DNA from: Entoloma clypeatum
Lineage: Eukaryota > Basidiomycota > Agaricomycetes > Agaricales > Entolomataceae
Assembly (NCBI GenBank): GCA_963565915.1
Contig: OY751490.1
Coordinates: 2,356,001-2,420,000 of the forward strand
Length of the DNA: 64,000 bases
Direction: 5' to 3'
The stretch's first letter is position 1, and every line of letters starts with the position of its first letter. The notes beneath the pieces were generated by a model that ran no database searches, had not been told where the DNA came from, and saw only the letters and a list, made by a program, of their open reading frames with translations. Positions 34,548-46,859 of this stretch are shown here, one piece after another. The position numbers and the translations under genes were made by a program.

Positions 34548-37343
34548 ATGGCTTACTCTGAGCAGCCCTCATCGCCTGGAGGTCTCTCCTCGCGCAGGCT
34601 CACAAACAGAAATACAAACCGTTACAGTGTAACCGCCCTCTTCAGCATGGCAGCTGAGCAGGACGTGGAAGTTGAGGACGATCTCGCCAGAGGTGCGTCA
34701 CAAAGTCCTTATTTTACCAACGGCTTGTCCCAAAACTCGTCGCTCTGACAGCTCAAAAGCGTCTCAGAGATTTGAAGGGCAAGATTTCCGCACAGAGCAA
34801 AAAGAATTTTGTCCTTGAACGTGATGTACGGTACCTCGATTCTCGCATCGCGCTCTTGATTCAAAATAGGATGGCATTGGACGAGGTGTGTCCCTGAGCA
34901 TTAGAATAGTGGCGAGAACTCTCATGTCATTTTATCATTGCTAGCAACGTGAGGTCGAAAGAACTCTCGAGGACGTCGACCCAACTGAGGGACATTACCC
35001 CGACGACCGAAGACTTCAACAATACTCGAACTTGTTTTTCCTCCTGCAATCCGAACCCCGACATATTGCAGCACTATGCCGCCTCGTCTCACTGTCCGAA
35101 ATTGATACTCTCCTTCAGACCGTCATGTTCACGCTTTATGGAAACCAATACGAAAGCAGAGAAGAGCATCTTCTCCTCACCATGTTCCAATCTGTATTAT
35201 CAGCCCAATTTGAAACCGCCACCGAATTTGGTTCTCTTCTTCGTGCCAACACCCCCGTATCTCGGATGATGACGACATATACCCGCCGTGGCCCTGGCCA
35301 GAGCTATCTGAAGAGCGTTCTATCTGAACGAATCAACAGTTTGATCGAGCACAAGGACCTCAATCTCGAAATTAATCCCGTCAAGGTAGACTATCTTCCT
35401 TCTCTCAACCAGCTGCATGATAATAAGGAGATTCACAGGTATACGAACAAATGATTAATCAAATAGAAGAAGAGACTGGAACTCTTCCTCCCAATCTTCC
35501 CCGTGGAGTTGCTCCAGAGGTTGCGGCAGAAAACATCGACGTCCAGGCTCTCATTGCTCCACGACTAACCATGCTCATGGAGATCGCCAACAGTTTTCTG
35601 CTGACGATAATAGAAAGCATGGAGAGTGTACCGTATGGTATACGTTGGATTTGTAAACAAATCCGGAGCCTTACACGGGTCAGCCTTGCCCTTCAAAGCC
35701 CATGGGTCCTACCATGCCTGACCAACTCACTTTTAGCGTAAATATCCCGAAGCAACCGACTATGCAATTTGTTCATTGATCGGTGGCTTCTTTTTCCTTC
35801 GATTCATCAACCCTGCTATTGTCACGCCCCAGGCCTATATGTTGGTTGACGGTGTCCCGGCGAAGCATCCTCGGAGAACGTTGACCTTGGTACCTCTAAT
35901 CTTACTTCCATGAGTCTGGATGAGATTGACAAATTCTTCAGATTGCCAAGATGCTCCAGAATTTGGCGAATAAGCCGTCGTATTCGAAGGAGGCGTATAT
36001 GATCACTCTCAATCCATTCGTGGAGAACAACAAGGCTCGCATCAACCAATTTTTGAATAGTCTTTGCGAAGTTGGTGATTTTTATGATACACTTGAGGTC
36101 TGTGCCTACCTTTCAGATTTCCGTTCTTGCTTACCCCTCCAACAGATGGATCAATATATGGCGCTATCCAAGAAGGACCTTATGATTCATATCACCTTGA
36201 ATGAACTTTACAATACACACTCCTTGATCTTGCAACATATTGAAACCTTGGTATGTACGCTATACTGTGTCACCTGCTATTCTTCTCACTTGGAGAGCAG
36301 TCCCCAAACGATAAACAACATTTACGCATCCTAACCGACGAACTAGGGCCCGCCCCGCCCCAAGTTCCTCGCAAGGAGAACCGAACGATCGAACTCAATT
36401 TGTACAGTCGTTGGGAGACACCCGTTCAAGACATCCAAAGTGCTTTGATGGATTCTGTTTCATCGAGTGACATGCTTTACATGGAAACCAAATCCATCTT
36501 AGTTCAGCTCATTCGTTCAATACCACATGTGGCAGAAAAACGTCCGTATAACCTGGCTGCCATCGCAGAACGGGCTGCGACGACAAAGGATGCCGTCCTC
36601 GTCCGCAAAGGCATCAAGGTCAAAGAGATGTTGAGAGAGCTGGAGGAGCAGAAGATTGTTGAGTCATCTGATGGCTATAAGCTCATGCAAGAGGAAGTCG
36701 CGGAGGAACTCGTCCATCTAGGCAATTTGCGGGAGAAAGTTGTTCTGGAGACCAAGTCACTGGAGGCGGTCTACAAAACTATCTGCGATCACAATAACTA
36801 CATGCGCTCTCAGCTGGAGCAATACAAGGCGTACCTCCAGAACGTTCGTTTAACCGCGTCGAAAGACAAGGGCAACACGGGTGTCGGGGTAGTCACTGTT
36901 GGCGGGAAAGAGAAAAAGCCTGCGAAGGCTGTGGTGCTTGGTCCGTATCGATTTACCCATGCTCAGCTGGAGAAGGAGGGTATTATCGTGGAAAGCAATG
37001 TTCCTGACAACAGGTGAATTCCATTATTCTCCCTCCGCCATTTTTATTTGGCCTCATGTTGCGCAGGCGCCCTAACATATATTTCAACATCACGTCACCG
37101 ACACCTGGCACATTCATCATTGCGCTGCATTATAAAGGTCGCGAAAAAGCCATTCTCGAGATGGACCTCAAGATTGACGATTTGCTGGAGAAGGTACGCC
37201 ATGATGCCATATCAAGTATGAGTTCGTTTCTCATGCCTCTACGGCAGCAAAAAGACAATAAACATTTGCTGGACCTAGAATATGTACAACTTAACGTCCC
37301 AAAGGTTTTAGGTCTTCTAAAGAAGGTGTTTGCCAAGAGATGA
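34548..37343 (+). CDS. GAP1: Ras GTPase-activating protein (Gap1/IQGAP-related type)
   Basis: Predicted to switch off Ras by stimulating GTP hydrolysis; in fission yeast the related Gap1 acts in mating and morphology signalling. Start ATG 34548 ([20 protein letters not shown]). A coiled coil ([20 protein letters not shown]) precedes the GAP domain. The arginine finger is present in [19 protein letters not shown], and the RasGAP signature is [19 protein letters not shown]. After it come [19 protein letters not shown] helices ([19 protein letters not shown]) and the RasGAP C-terminal domain ([40 protein letters not shown]). The stop follows [12 protein letters not shown] at 37341-37343. No calponin or IQ motifs are seen, so it is Gap1-like rather than true IQGAP. 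About eleven introns. Confidence 0.9.
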
Positions 37344-37724
37344 CCAGTTTGGTTCGTAATAATATCTTTCACGCCTCCTGCCACCTTTTTGCTACCTCAG
37401 CAGTAGCCATAATGTCTCCATAACATAATGCCTCATTGACATCCCATTCGTTCTGTTTCCTCTCCTTGTCCTTTATCGGATGTACTATTTGAACACGTAT
37501 GTAGACCTAAGATGTTGTTTTTCTATCGAGCTCCATACCTTGAATGTCGTTCGGGGTGCTCCGTAGCTTTTCATGGTTATACCGACGGCGTTACCTCGGC
37601 GACTGGCGGTCTGTGAAATTGTGAATTGCTATCTTCTCTGAACCTGCAGCTGCATTGGAACAGTCCATCCAGCTCGCCATTGGCATCCTTCTCCGAATGT
37701 GCTCGTAAAACAAGAGAACGCGCA

Positions 37725-40020
37725 ATGCGGTGCCTGCAGTTGTCAACACTTGTGGTCTTCGCCTGTCTTCACACTTCCGTAGCGGACACTATCAAGCACC
37801 CTATCCACCGACATCTCCCTCGGGACGTCGCAACGAATGAAACTCAAGGTCTTGGGACAGTTCCATTAACTTTGTCAAGTGACAAGCAGTTCGTTCCCCC
37901 CTTTTCTCCAAGTACATAGAGGGACTCACAAAACACCACCATCCAGATCTTACTATGCTGTAGTCAAGGTCGGAGAAATCAATTTCCGAGTTGCACTTGA
38001 TACTGCATCGTCCGACCTTTGGATCCTTTCCTCCGAATGTACATCGAAAACATGCAGCTCAGTGCCACGATACCCTCGTTCCTACCAGAGCCCCACGTAC
38101 GCGACAGTTGGTAATGGCACTGTCCAGTTCGCCGCCGGTTATGCAGACGGGACTGGTATGCTCGTTTTCTTGCAAGGTTTGCCTTCGACTAATGTATGGT
38201 TCGCAAAAGTTGCCTCGGGGTACGTCGCGAGTGAAGCCGTCCAGGTCGCAAACTTGACCGTGCCGTATCAGGCATTCGGTGAGTCGTTTCATATCGCCCT
38301 CTTGTTTGATCTTCTATAATTTGCAACAGGCATGATAACTCGATCCAATGTAACCTTCGTCGACCGAATCAGCGGCATTCTGGGACTTGGCTTTCCGAGA
38401 CTTTCATCTATTCCTCACACTGTAACAAATTGTGCGGATTCTTTCGTGACAAATGGTATACATGTAACACCATAAACTTTTCCAGCGACACCATTCTTTG
38501 GAGCCTTGGCTCAACAAGGACTTATTGATTACCCTGTCTTCGGATTAAGCTTGAACAAAAACTCAAGTGGTACGCTAGCTATAGGTGTGTCGTTGTGTTT
38601 CCTCCCAGGAGACTGACTGAATCCTGTTCAAGGTGCCGTTGATTCATTGGTGGTTACTGACCTCAGCCTCATAAGCTGGAATACTGTGTCTGACTTCCCC
38701 CCGTTTACAAATGAAAGTAACGTCTCCAGTTACCTTCATTGGGCAATCCCCATATCCGCATTTTCGGTGTGTATCCTCTTTCCTTCGTCAAGACATTTAC
38801 AAATTCATTCGTTGTCCAGTTCAACGAGACCCAATTAACCCCGTTACCAACCTACCTTAATACAACCCACAATATTTCTCTAGCATTGTTTGATGTGTAA
38901 GTATTCGTTCTGTCTCCGTTGCAAAGCAATTAATGCGGATGCAGTGGATCACCAGGAATATATGGGCCGTATCAAGATGTATGCTTTTCGAAAGGATTTC
39001 TCATCTTGATATAACCAACACAATCATAAGGTCTCTCGATTATATTCCATGATTCACGGTGCTCGTCTTGTCGATTCTAGTAAGTGTCAAATTCCTTAGC
39101 CGTGTTTTTACATTCTGACATCTTGACTTCGAATAGGCGGACAATGGGCAATACCTTGCGATACCGTTGCAACAATATCGTTCACATTTGGGTGAATAAA
39201 TACCAGGAAAAGTGTTCATATACTTACTGGAATCATGGACAGAAATGGGACTTACAGGCTCCACCCGTCTGACTACATCATTGGTCCTGCTTCAGGTGAC
39301 CCAAATTTATGCCTTTCTTGGCCGAGGGCCTCGCCACCAAGTGCGGATGGAATAGACTGGCAACTAGGTTTTGGTTTCCAGGATGCTAAGTGACTTTTCT
39401 GACGTACTTTCCTAGGAACACCTTTCCTCAGGACAGTCTATTCGATCTACAGGTCAGATGACTGTATATTTCACGAACTACTCTTACAACCATGCTATAG
39501 CTTTGGTATCAACTACAAAGAACCTCCATTGATTGGACTTTACCCCCTGTACAACAACACAGCGGCACCAGAGACAGCTGATAGTATCTCGTCGTTTCTA
39601 TCTTCTGCGTCTGCAACCATTGCCACTACATTGCCCAATTACTTGCTCCCTACGCCAACATATTCCCCAATGCCGTATGAATTCAACACCTCCGTCCGTC
39701 TCCTAAGCAACGGCATCGCCACATCTGGTCTCGCGACCAGTACCTATATCCCCCTCCTTGGGCCTCAGAGCCTGTTCAATACCAGTGCATTGCCAACTGT
39801 TGCACCATCGCCGACAGTCACGACGCTTGTTGTAACGAACTCGGCGGGTTTAAATGTTACCTCGGTTTCTACGTATACGATGGCCTCGGTCACACTTGGC
39901 GTTCCACCCGGGTGGAATGCAGGATCTAAACTGCATGTATCCTGTCATGCGAGGGTCCTTCCTGTGCTTATCTTATCTTGGACCTTAATTTACATCGTAG
40001 ACATTCTTTCTCCTCTGTGA
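37725..40020 (+). CDS. Pepsin-like aspartic protease (A1 family), secreted and probably membrane/GPI-anchored
   Basis: Start ATG 37725 gives a signal peptide (MRCLQLSTLVVFACLHTSVA). The first active-site motif is VALDTASSDLWILSSEC and the second LFDVGSPGIYGPY, so both catalytic aspartates remain although neither is the canonical DTGS/DTGT. The flanking folds are typical: GYADGTG flap region, GILGLGFPRLSSIP, and PVFGLSLNKNSSGTLAIGAV. After the catalytic domain comes a long Ser/Thr/Pro-rich stalk (from about 39580) and a hydrophobic C-terminus (VLPVLILSWTLIYIVDILSP) ending at 40018-40020. This layout suggests anchoring at the cell surface. At least ten short introns. Several N-glycosylation sequons are visible. 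Confidence 0.88.
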
Positions 40021-40323
40021 TTTCATACGGCTGTCGTTCTCTACAATTTATTGGACTATTTATTCTCTTCTTGATATATGGTTGTAATTGATTTAAACCT
40101 ATTGGAAGAGCCTTTGATCTGAGGATAGTTCACTCTATACTGATTGGTTACTGTCGTCATACAACATTTTCAGGTGCACTCGCTAATATAACGACGAACA
40201 ACATAATGTCGCGACCCGCAAGATAACCAGTGAGTAAGCAAATGCGTGTGTAAGGTCGTCCTTGGTTCACACGTCTTGGCACCCGTGTACACTAAGTTCA
40301 ATTCTAGATTCACGTCCGACCGT

Positions 40324-40330
40324 TATATAA
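40324..40330 (+). promoter_or_regulatory. TATA-like box of the phosphofructokinase gene
   Basis: TATATAA at 40324-40330, about 70 bp before the ATG at 40396, followed by a pyrimidine-rich stretch (CCTTGTCCTCTCCC). Position and sequence suit a core promoter of a strongly expressed glycolytic gene. Confidence 0.5.
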
Positions 40331-40395
40331 TATACCCTTGTCCTCTCCCAGGTATTGCTCTGGTCGCTCATCCCTTTGGATAGTTTGAGGAACAA

Positions 40396-43300
40396 ATGAA
40401 GATCGCCATCCTAACATCCGGAGGTGACAGTGCCGGAATGAACGCGGTCGTGCGCGCCGTCGTCAAAGCAGGTATTCTGAAGTGTGTTACCCTCGTTGGG
40501 AGACTGAGTTTTTTCCCGCTCAATTAAAACTTCCTTTTTGCCAGGGGTTGTGAAACGTGGATCGTACGTGAAGGTTATGAAGGACTCGTCAGAGGCAATA
40601 TCGAAGGGGGATCGGCGACTGATCCGCACAGCAATGCGGCCTTCCCTGACCTTGGACTTGGGGACGAGAACCGTGTCCAAGCGCTTCAAAGAAGCCTCCG
40701 ATTCGGAGATGGAGACTTGCTTAGGGATGGAACTGGAGATTACACTCATGGAAGGACGCTCAAGGGGAGGTATATCGTGCGGGTCGGTTGGGACGATGTT
40801 CGTGGATGGTTTGCTCAGGTGCGACTCATCAGTTATTGTGTCGTCATGCTCCATTTTTCACTAGGGGGGCACACTTATCGGGACGGCGCGATCAGCTGCG
40901 TTTAGGACTATCGAGGGCCGTCTCGCGGCGGCGCATAACATGATAAAGGAGGGCATTGACGCCCTTGTGGTGTGCGGGGGAGACGGGTCGCTCACGGGTG
41001 CGGATGTCTTCCGAGCAGAATGGCCCAAGCTTGTCGAGCAGCTGCGATCTGAATGTATGCTCACTGTTTCACCTCCGGCCCACATACATGCTCATACAAG
41101 ATCCGTAGCTAAGATAACAGAAGGGCAAGCCCTAGCACATCAGCATCTCAAACTAGTCGGACTTGTAGGTTCCATCGATAATGACATGTCCATGACGGAT
41201 TTGACTATCGGTGCTCCTACCGCACTTCACCGCATCTGTGAAGCCATAGACAATATAAACTCTACGGCTGCCAGCCATTCGAGAGCATTCGTTCTCGAAG
41301 TCATGGGCCGGCACTGCGGATGGTTGGCGCTGCTCGCCGGGGTCGCGTAAGTTTTACCATCATGTCTCGTTCTCATTCTCTGAATCACTACAGTGGAGGG
41401 GCCGATTTCATATTTATACCCGAGCGACCCCCGAAAGGGACTCCTTGGGAGGATGAGTTGTGTGCGGCCATTCAGCGCGTATGTTTGTTTTCATGAAACT
41501 ACCCTCCGTTACTAATTGATGAACCCCACGACATGCCAGCATCGCGAAGTCGGCAAGCGTAAAACCATTGTTATCGTTGCCGAGGGTGCCATTGACGTGG
41601 ACCTGAACCCAATCAAGGCTGAGCGCGTCAAGGATGTGTTGACTGAACGGCTTGGACTTGACACACGAGTAACAACCCTTGGACATACTCAAAGAGGCGG
41701 GCGACCATGTGCGATCGACCGTATCTTGGTATCCGTCACTATTTCTTGTTGTTGTGCAGCTGCTAATCACCTTTTTCGAAGCCCACCCTTCAGGGTGTTG
41801 AGGCCGTAAACGTATTGTTAGAGTCTACGCCTGAAACCCCCTCCTATATGATTGGGATGCGGGAGAACAAGATAACCAAGATACCACTCATGGAAGCTGT
41901 TGAAATGGTGTGTTCAATGGCCATCTTTGACTAAATACATAATGCCTTTCATTGAAGACGAGAGCTGTCGCGCGAGCGGTTCAGGAGAAGAAATTTGAAA
42001 AAGCTATGTCGCTAAGAGATCCCGAATTCACGGAAAGTTTTGAAGGGTTCATCGCGACATCGACACTGGAAGACGAGGGCAAGCTTCCCAAAGAACAAGT
42101 GAGTTCATTTCAAGAGGTAATCAGCGAGAGATCTTGACTTTTTGAACCCTTCGCAGAGGATACGAATTGGAATCATGCAGTGAGTGAATGCCCTCATTGC
42201 AGATAGAATCTATTGTGATAAAAAAGTAGTATGGGAGCTCCAGCGGGTGGTATGAATGCCGCGACGCGTGCCGCTGTGCGCTACTGTCTCCGCCAGGGCC
42301 ACACACCTCTAGCCATTCACAACGGTTTCCGGGGCCTCCTTGACGACTATGTGGTTGAACCCAGTTGGCTCGGCGTGGACAGTTGGATGCCTCGCGGTGG
42401 CTCGGAGCTGGGAACCAACCGAACTCTTCCTTCTATTGATCTCGGGGCTGTTGCTGCCAAATTCCAACAGCTGAACCTCCAAGCGCTGATGATGATCGGT
42501 GGGTTTGAAGCATTCAATTCGCTTTTGATTTTGGAGGAGGGCAGGAAACATTACCCTGCGTTGCATATCCCGATGGTGCACTTGCCTGCAACGCTCAGTA
42601 ATAATGTCCCTGTGACTGAGTATAGTCTGGGGAGTGACACGAGTTTGAACGCGCTGGTGGATGCCTGCGATGCAATTAAACAGAGCGCGAGCGCAAGCCG
42701 AAACAGGGTGTTTGTCGTAGAGACACAGGGAGGTAAGTGTGGGTATCTCGCAACGATGGGGGCACTGGCGGTGCGTCCAGAGCAATGTTATGAGATGTGT
42801 GGGGACTGATGAGTTTGCAGACCGGGGCATGCTTAGTGTATACGCCGGAGTTGGGGATCAGTCTTGATATGCTGAGAAAAGATGTCAAGTTTTTGAAGAC
42901 GAGGTATAGCTTGGATGAGAAAGGTAAAAGCGAAGGGCGTCTGGTGATCCGGTATGTGCAACCTCATTGAATGTTCATGGTGGCTGATATACTGGCAGAA
43001 ACGAAGTTGCTTCTTCCGTTTATACCACTCAAATGCTTACAGACATGTTCAAAGAGGAAGGGGGTGAACTATTCGATGCGCGATCAGCTGCGCTAGGGCA
43101 CACGCTACAGGGGGGTATCCCATCACCAATGGACCGGGCGCGTGCTGTACGACTGTCACTCAAATGCATGGTGTTCATCGAGCGGCACCACGCGCTGTTG
43201 CAGGCGCAAGCAGGAAAGTCGAGGCAGGCGGGTGGAGAGAGCGCGGCGGTAATCACGATTCAGTCGAGTTCGATTGAGTGGGTGCCTGTGCGGGAAATGG

Positions 43301-43404
43301 TGAACGAGGCGGACATGAAGAACCGGCGAGGGAAGCACGAATGGTGGGGGCGGGCGCAAGGGCTGGTGGAGGCGTTGTCGGGTCGACGGGAGATGCTGAT
43401 GTAG
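40396..43404 (+). CDS. PFK1: ATP-dependent 6-phosphofructokinase (two-domain eukaryotic type)
   Basis: Converts fructose-6-phosphate to fructose-1,6-bisphosphate, the committed step of glycolysis. Start ATG 40396 ([20 protein letters not shown]). Catalytic-half motifs: [48 protein letters not shown] and [17 protein letters not shown]. The second, regulatory half begins [20 protein letters not shown] and has [35 protein letters not shown] and [20 protein letters not shown]. The stop at 43402-43404 follows GRREMLM. The N-terminal half carries an insertion of about 60 residues between [10 protein letters not shown] and [12 protein letters not shown] (about 40597-40775). About ten introns. Length agrees with fungal PFK subunits, apart from the absence of the long N-terminal extension of ascomycete yeasts. 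Confidence 0.95.
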
Positions 43405-43501
43405 CAATGATTGTTGACTAGAATCGTGGGAAAGCGACCGTGTTGTTTATGGGTGTTTATTGTTGAGGTTGAAGATCCCCTATCGTGAACGTCCAACTTC
43501 A

Positions 43502-44923
43502 ATGCCCACCACTCCAAGGCCGCCCCTCCCCGTCCGCCATGCCAATCCGCAAGTGCAGGCCACACGTTTGTTCCCCTCCCTCCCTTTTCCCTCTTCTTTC
43601 TTCTCAACCACCGTCCCCAGTCAACTCCGGCACATTGCCTCCAGTCAAATATCAGATCTTGAATTGCCAGGGCCAGGATATTCTCGTGTGTCCACCACCA
43701 TCATACACCCCTCCAGTCCCCCGTAGCTCATCCTTTACATAGGTAGGACGCCTCAAAATCGAAACACCAACCGTACGGCCCCTTTCCTTCATCCTCTTCT
43801 GTTACTCAATGTATCGCAGCCTACTGGTCATGCCTTCATCCTCAGACGTTTCGACACTAACGCCGTCAGTCTCACTACCATGTTCCGCGCTGCGTTCCCG
43901 AATGCACCAGATCACGAGGAGAAGAGCGAGCTCCAGTGGGTGAAGGAGAATTACGATCTCACGGGGAACAATGGCGGTCCTCAGAGTCCCCATATCACAC
44001 GCCTGGCCGGGACATGGGTCAGTCCCGCACTTGCAAGGACCTTGGGAGATACCTATGCGCTTGGTGACCTCATCTGTGCCGTCGTCGAGGCATCCCCCGA
44101 TCCCAACGGCAACTATCGACGGTCAGGTAAAGCCAATGTCACTGCCATCAAGACTTCACCAGGCGTGACAGAGGTTCCTCCACCTGTTTCTTCGACTGCC
44201 CCCTCAGGCACGCCTCAGCCTGCATCCAAGACCTTGCCTACCCCCTCACCACAGGCTGCCCCTAACCCAGCCAAACGGCGGAAAGAATCGTCCCCTGCGC
44301 CTCCACCCGCACAGTCTGTCTCGCCTCCGAGTTCCCCATCGAAGCTTCCCTTGCCCAGACGTGCTTCGCGCACTCGGAGTCCGGCGCCCAAGACCTTACC
44401 TCTCACGTCGATCAAAACGCCAAAATCTATCTCGAAGAGTATGCGGTGGGAGGAGATCAAGATCGTCACTCCTAGCTCGGATTTAACTATCGTCGACGAG
44501 GAGAATGTGGTGGTTGAGGATGGAGTTACGGGATCCGAGCTTCATCAGGAGGATGTGGCTGAACAGAAAGCCTTGATCGAGAATCTGAAGGCGGAGAGGG
44601 CGAACAAGGAAGCTGTTACGAAGGAGATAGAAAAGGATGAAGAGGAGGAGGAAGAACCACCTGCACAGGGGCTGACGAAATTGAAGAGAGCGAGAGAAGA
44701 GGGTTTGGAGACGCTCAAATTTGATTTCAAGGAACCGGAAGTTGGCGAGAGGGTGATAGCCACCAACAATCGAGTGGCACGGTTCCACCCGAGGACGAAA
44801 CAACTGGCGTGGGGCGCCGCGGTCTTTGCGTTGGGTATGGGTGCAGTGTAAGTATATTGAGAGATCCTCACAGTGCCGAACACTCATTTTTCTCCCAGAG
44901 CATTTTTACCGAATCTCTTGTGA
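43502..44923 (+). CDS. Bqt4-like inner nuclear membrane protein with APSES/KilA-N-type domain
   Basis: Five exons (introns 55, 57, 47 and 51 nt) give 403 residues with exact phase. Start ATG 43502 (MPTTPRPPLPVRHANPQ), 97 bp after the PFK stop. Residues about 25-130 form a KilA-N/APSES-like domain: VKYQILNCQGQDILVGRLK, GHAFILRRFDTNAVSLTTMF, LQWVKENYDLTGN and RLAGTWVSPALARTLGDTY. A Pro/Ser-rich linker and an acidic coiled coil follow. A C-terminal hydrophobic segment (LAWGAAVFALGMGAVAFLPN) ends just before the stop at 44921-44923, giving a tail-anchored topology. In fission yeast, Bqt4 has this layout and tethers telomeres to the nuclear envelope; assignment here rests on domain plus tail anchor. 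A soluble APSES regulator is less likely because of the tail. Confidence 0.8.
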
Positions 44924-45279
44924 GCCTTTTGAAGACTTTCATGACATGCCCATGCCTTGCCATCTTGTCGTCGTCCACTATCTAATTTCCACTCCCCTCT
45001 TTATCTCCGGTCAAAGGCTGCTGAATGTGTATGTGTCGCTGTTTTGCTTTGCACACTATCCCATTCCATGTACGATAATTTCTCGATAGTGAGACACTAT
45101 CCTTTTATTTGCTCATAATAAGCACACGCTAGATCCATATACGTGATTATCGTTTTCATAGCTTACTTGACACATTCCTTCCGCGCACTTTTTTCTTCCT
45201 AACGATGTTTTATGTATGTAGCAAACGTTCTCTTATATACAGGTTTCAATGAGATAAACCATGGATCTTGGGAGTGATA

Positions 45280-46648
45280 TTACGCCGGCGTTGGTCTGCA
45301 CACGATGACACCTTCCTCTGCATACAATCCAGAGACATATAACACTCCTGTCACCGGATCCCGTAGCCCAGTGGAGGACGAGGAGAATCCCGAGCCGTCG
45401 CTCTGGAAGAGTGTGTTGACTTCATAGCCCGCTACAGCAAGCACCATTCCCTTGGCTGATACGGGAGCTTGAGTATCAAATTTGCTTGGAGGGGGCACGT
45501 TGGCATCGGTGAGGGTGATAGAGGCGACCCAACTCGGAGCCACATCGGATTTGTTGCCAGCGACTTTTGTGAGCGTGGGGAAGTGAGGGTGCCCAGCAAC
45601 GATTATGGCGGAGCCGTCATGGGTATATTGGATGTTGTCGGGGGTGAATGGGACCGGGACGGCCTGGACTTGGGAGAGAGCGTTCGTGGTGGGGTTGCGA
45701 GCATAGACGAAAACTGTGCCGAGCGATGTGGAGGCGATGGCAACGTGTTTGCCATCGGGAGAGAGGGAGATGCCGTTCGAGAAGGGCAAAAAGAGGATGG
45801 AGAATTCGTGGGATTGAATCGGGGGAGTGGGATCAGCATTGTTGGAGGAGGGAGGTGAGAGGGTGATATGAGAGACGAAGCTGAGGGGAAGAGCAAAGAC
45901 AGATTCGATGACGGGGAGAAAGCGTCCCAAGTAAGGGAGACGTCGGGTTATGAGGTGGTCGTTTGTCACGTAGAAAGAGTCGGGAGAGGTAAGAGCGATA
46001 GAATTGGCAGAGAGGAAGTAAGGGGAGACGAGTGTACGGACATAGGTGGCGACATGTGGTTCCGAGGGTGACAATGTAAATTGTTCAATAACAGTCCTAG
46101 CTCGGGCATGGTTGACGACGTAGAGGTTAGAGGCGTTCCTCGCGTATGAAGGGTATGCCTCCAGACCCAACGGGTGAAAATCGTGTCCAGCTGGAAATCC
46201 CTTCAGTTCAAGGCGCGTCAGCTTCGAAGGGTCCACTTTGGCGCCCTTGGCAGCTTTTTCTGGTTTGTATAACCAGAGGGACCCGCGCGGATTCGGGTCT
46301 CTCAAAGGACCCATGACGGTGTTCCATGCTTTGCGGTTCGCGTCACAACTAATAAGCAGGCGGTGGTCGACGAAGTTGCCCTGGCCATCGAGGTGATCCC
46401 AGAATGTGATGTCTTCGCAGTATTTGAGATCTGGGTTCTTCAGCGTCGCGCAGTTGGTGTCAAAGTCCCCGTTAGAGAAGTAGCCAGGAGGGAAGTTGTG
46501 GGTGCGAAAGATATTGTTTTTGGCGAGGCGGCCACTTCGCCATACAACGAGGCTCTGTAAGATGATCGGTTTGTGGAGGGGATTAAACGTTGGCGCTGCG
46601 ACTCACGATGAAGGCAGCAAGCGAGGCGAGAGTGCGCGTTGTTACCAT
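45280..46648 (-). CDS. Paraoxonase/arylesterase-like beta-propeller protein with N-terminal signal anchor
   Basis: Two exons joined by a 52-nt intron give 438 residues in exact phase. Start ATG 46646-46648 (MVTTRTLASLAAFISLVVWR), a hydrophobic N-terminus serving as signal peptide or anchor, as in serum paraoxonases. Motifs along the six-bladed propeller include CEDITFWDHLDGQGNFVDHR, GFPAGHDFHPLGLEAYPS, SANSIALTSPDSFYVTNDH, NGISLSPDGKHVAIASTSL and DNIQYTHDGSAIIVAGHPHF. The paired N/D residues in these loops are where PON-type calcium ligands lie (family knowledge). The C-terminus ends GVLYVSGLYAEEGVIVCRP at 45280. Likely a secreted or ER calcium-dependent lactonase/arylesterase; the substrate is unknown. 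Confidence 0.83.
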
Positions 46649-46859
46649 AACTATAGGATGGTAAAGCTTATTAGTAATATTAATGCTGCATCACCACCGC
46701 ACACGGCCATGGTCATTCTGAGAAAGAGTGTCCAATTTGATTTGATTGGTCCCTTCTTTTCGGAGAATTCAAGGAAGACCTCATGGTCTCATAAAACATC
46801 TTCCTAACTTCTCGCCTTCGCCGTCCTTGTCGCTCTTTTGTATCTCCCCCCCCCACAGA

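Noticed and set aside
43460..43742. Independent small proteins upstream of the Bqt4-like gene
   Set aside because: These frames read through the first three introns of that gene; splicing them gives the conserved KilA-N/APSES domain.
46363..46807. Plus-strand frames over the paraoxonase start
   Set aside because: They overlap the first exon and promoter of the clear minus-strand gene; the splice model there is exact.
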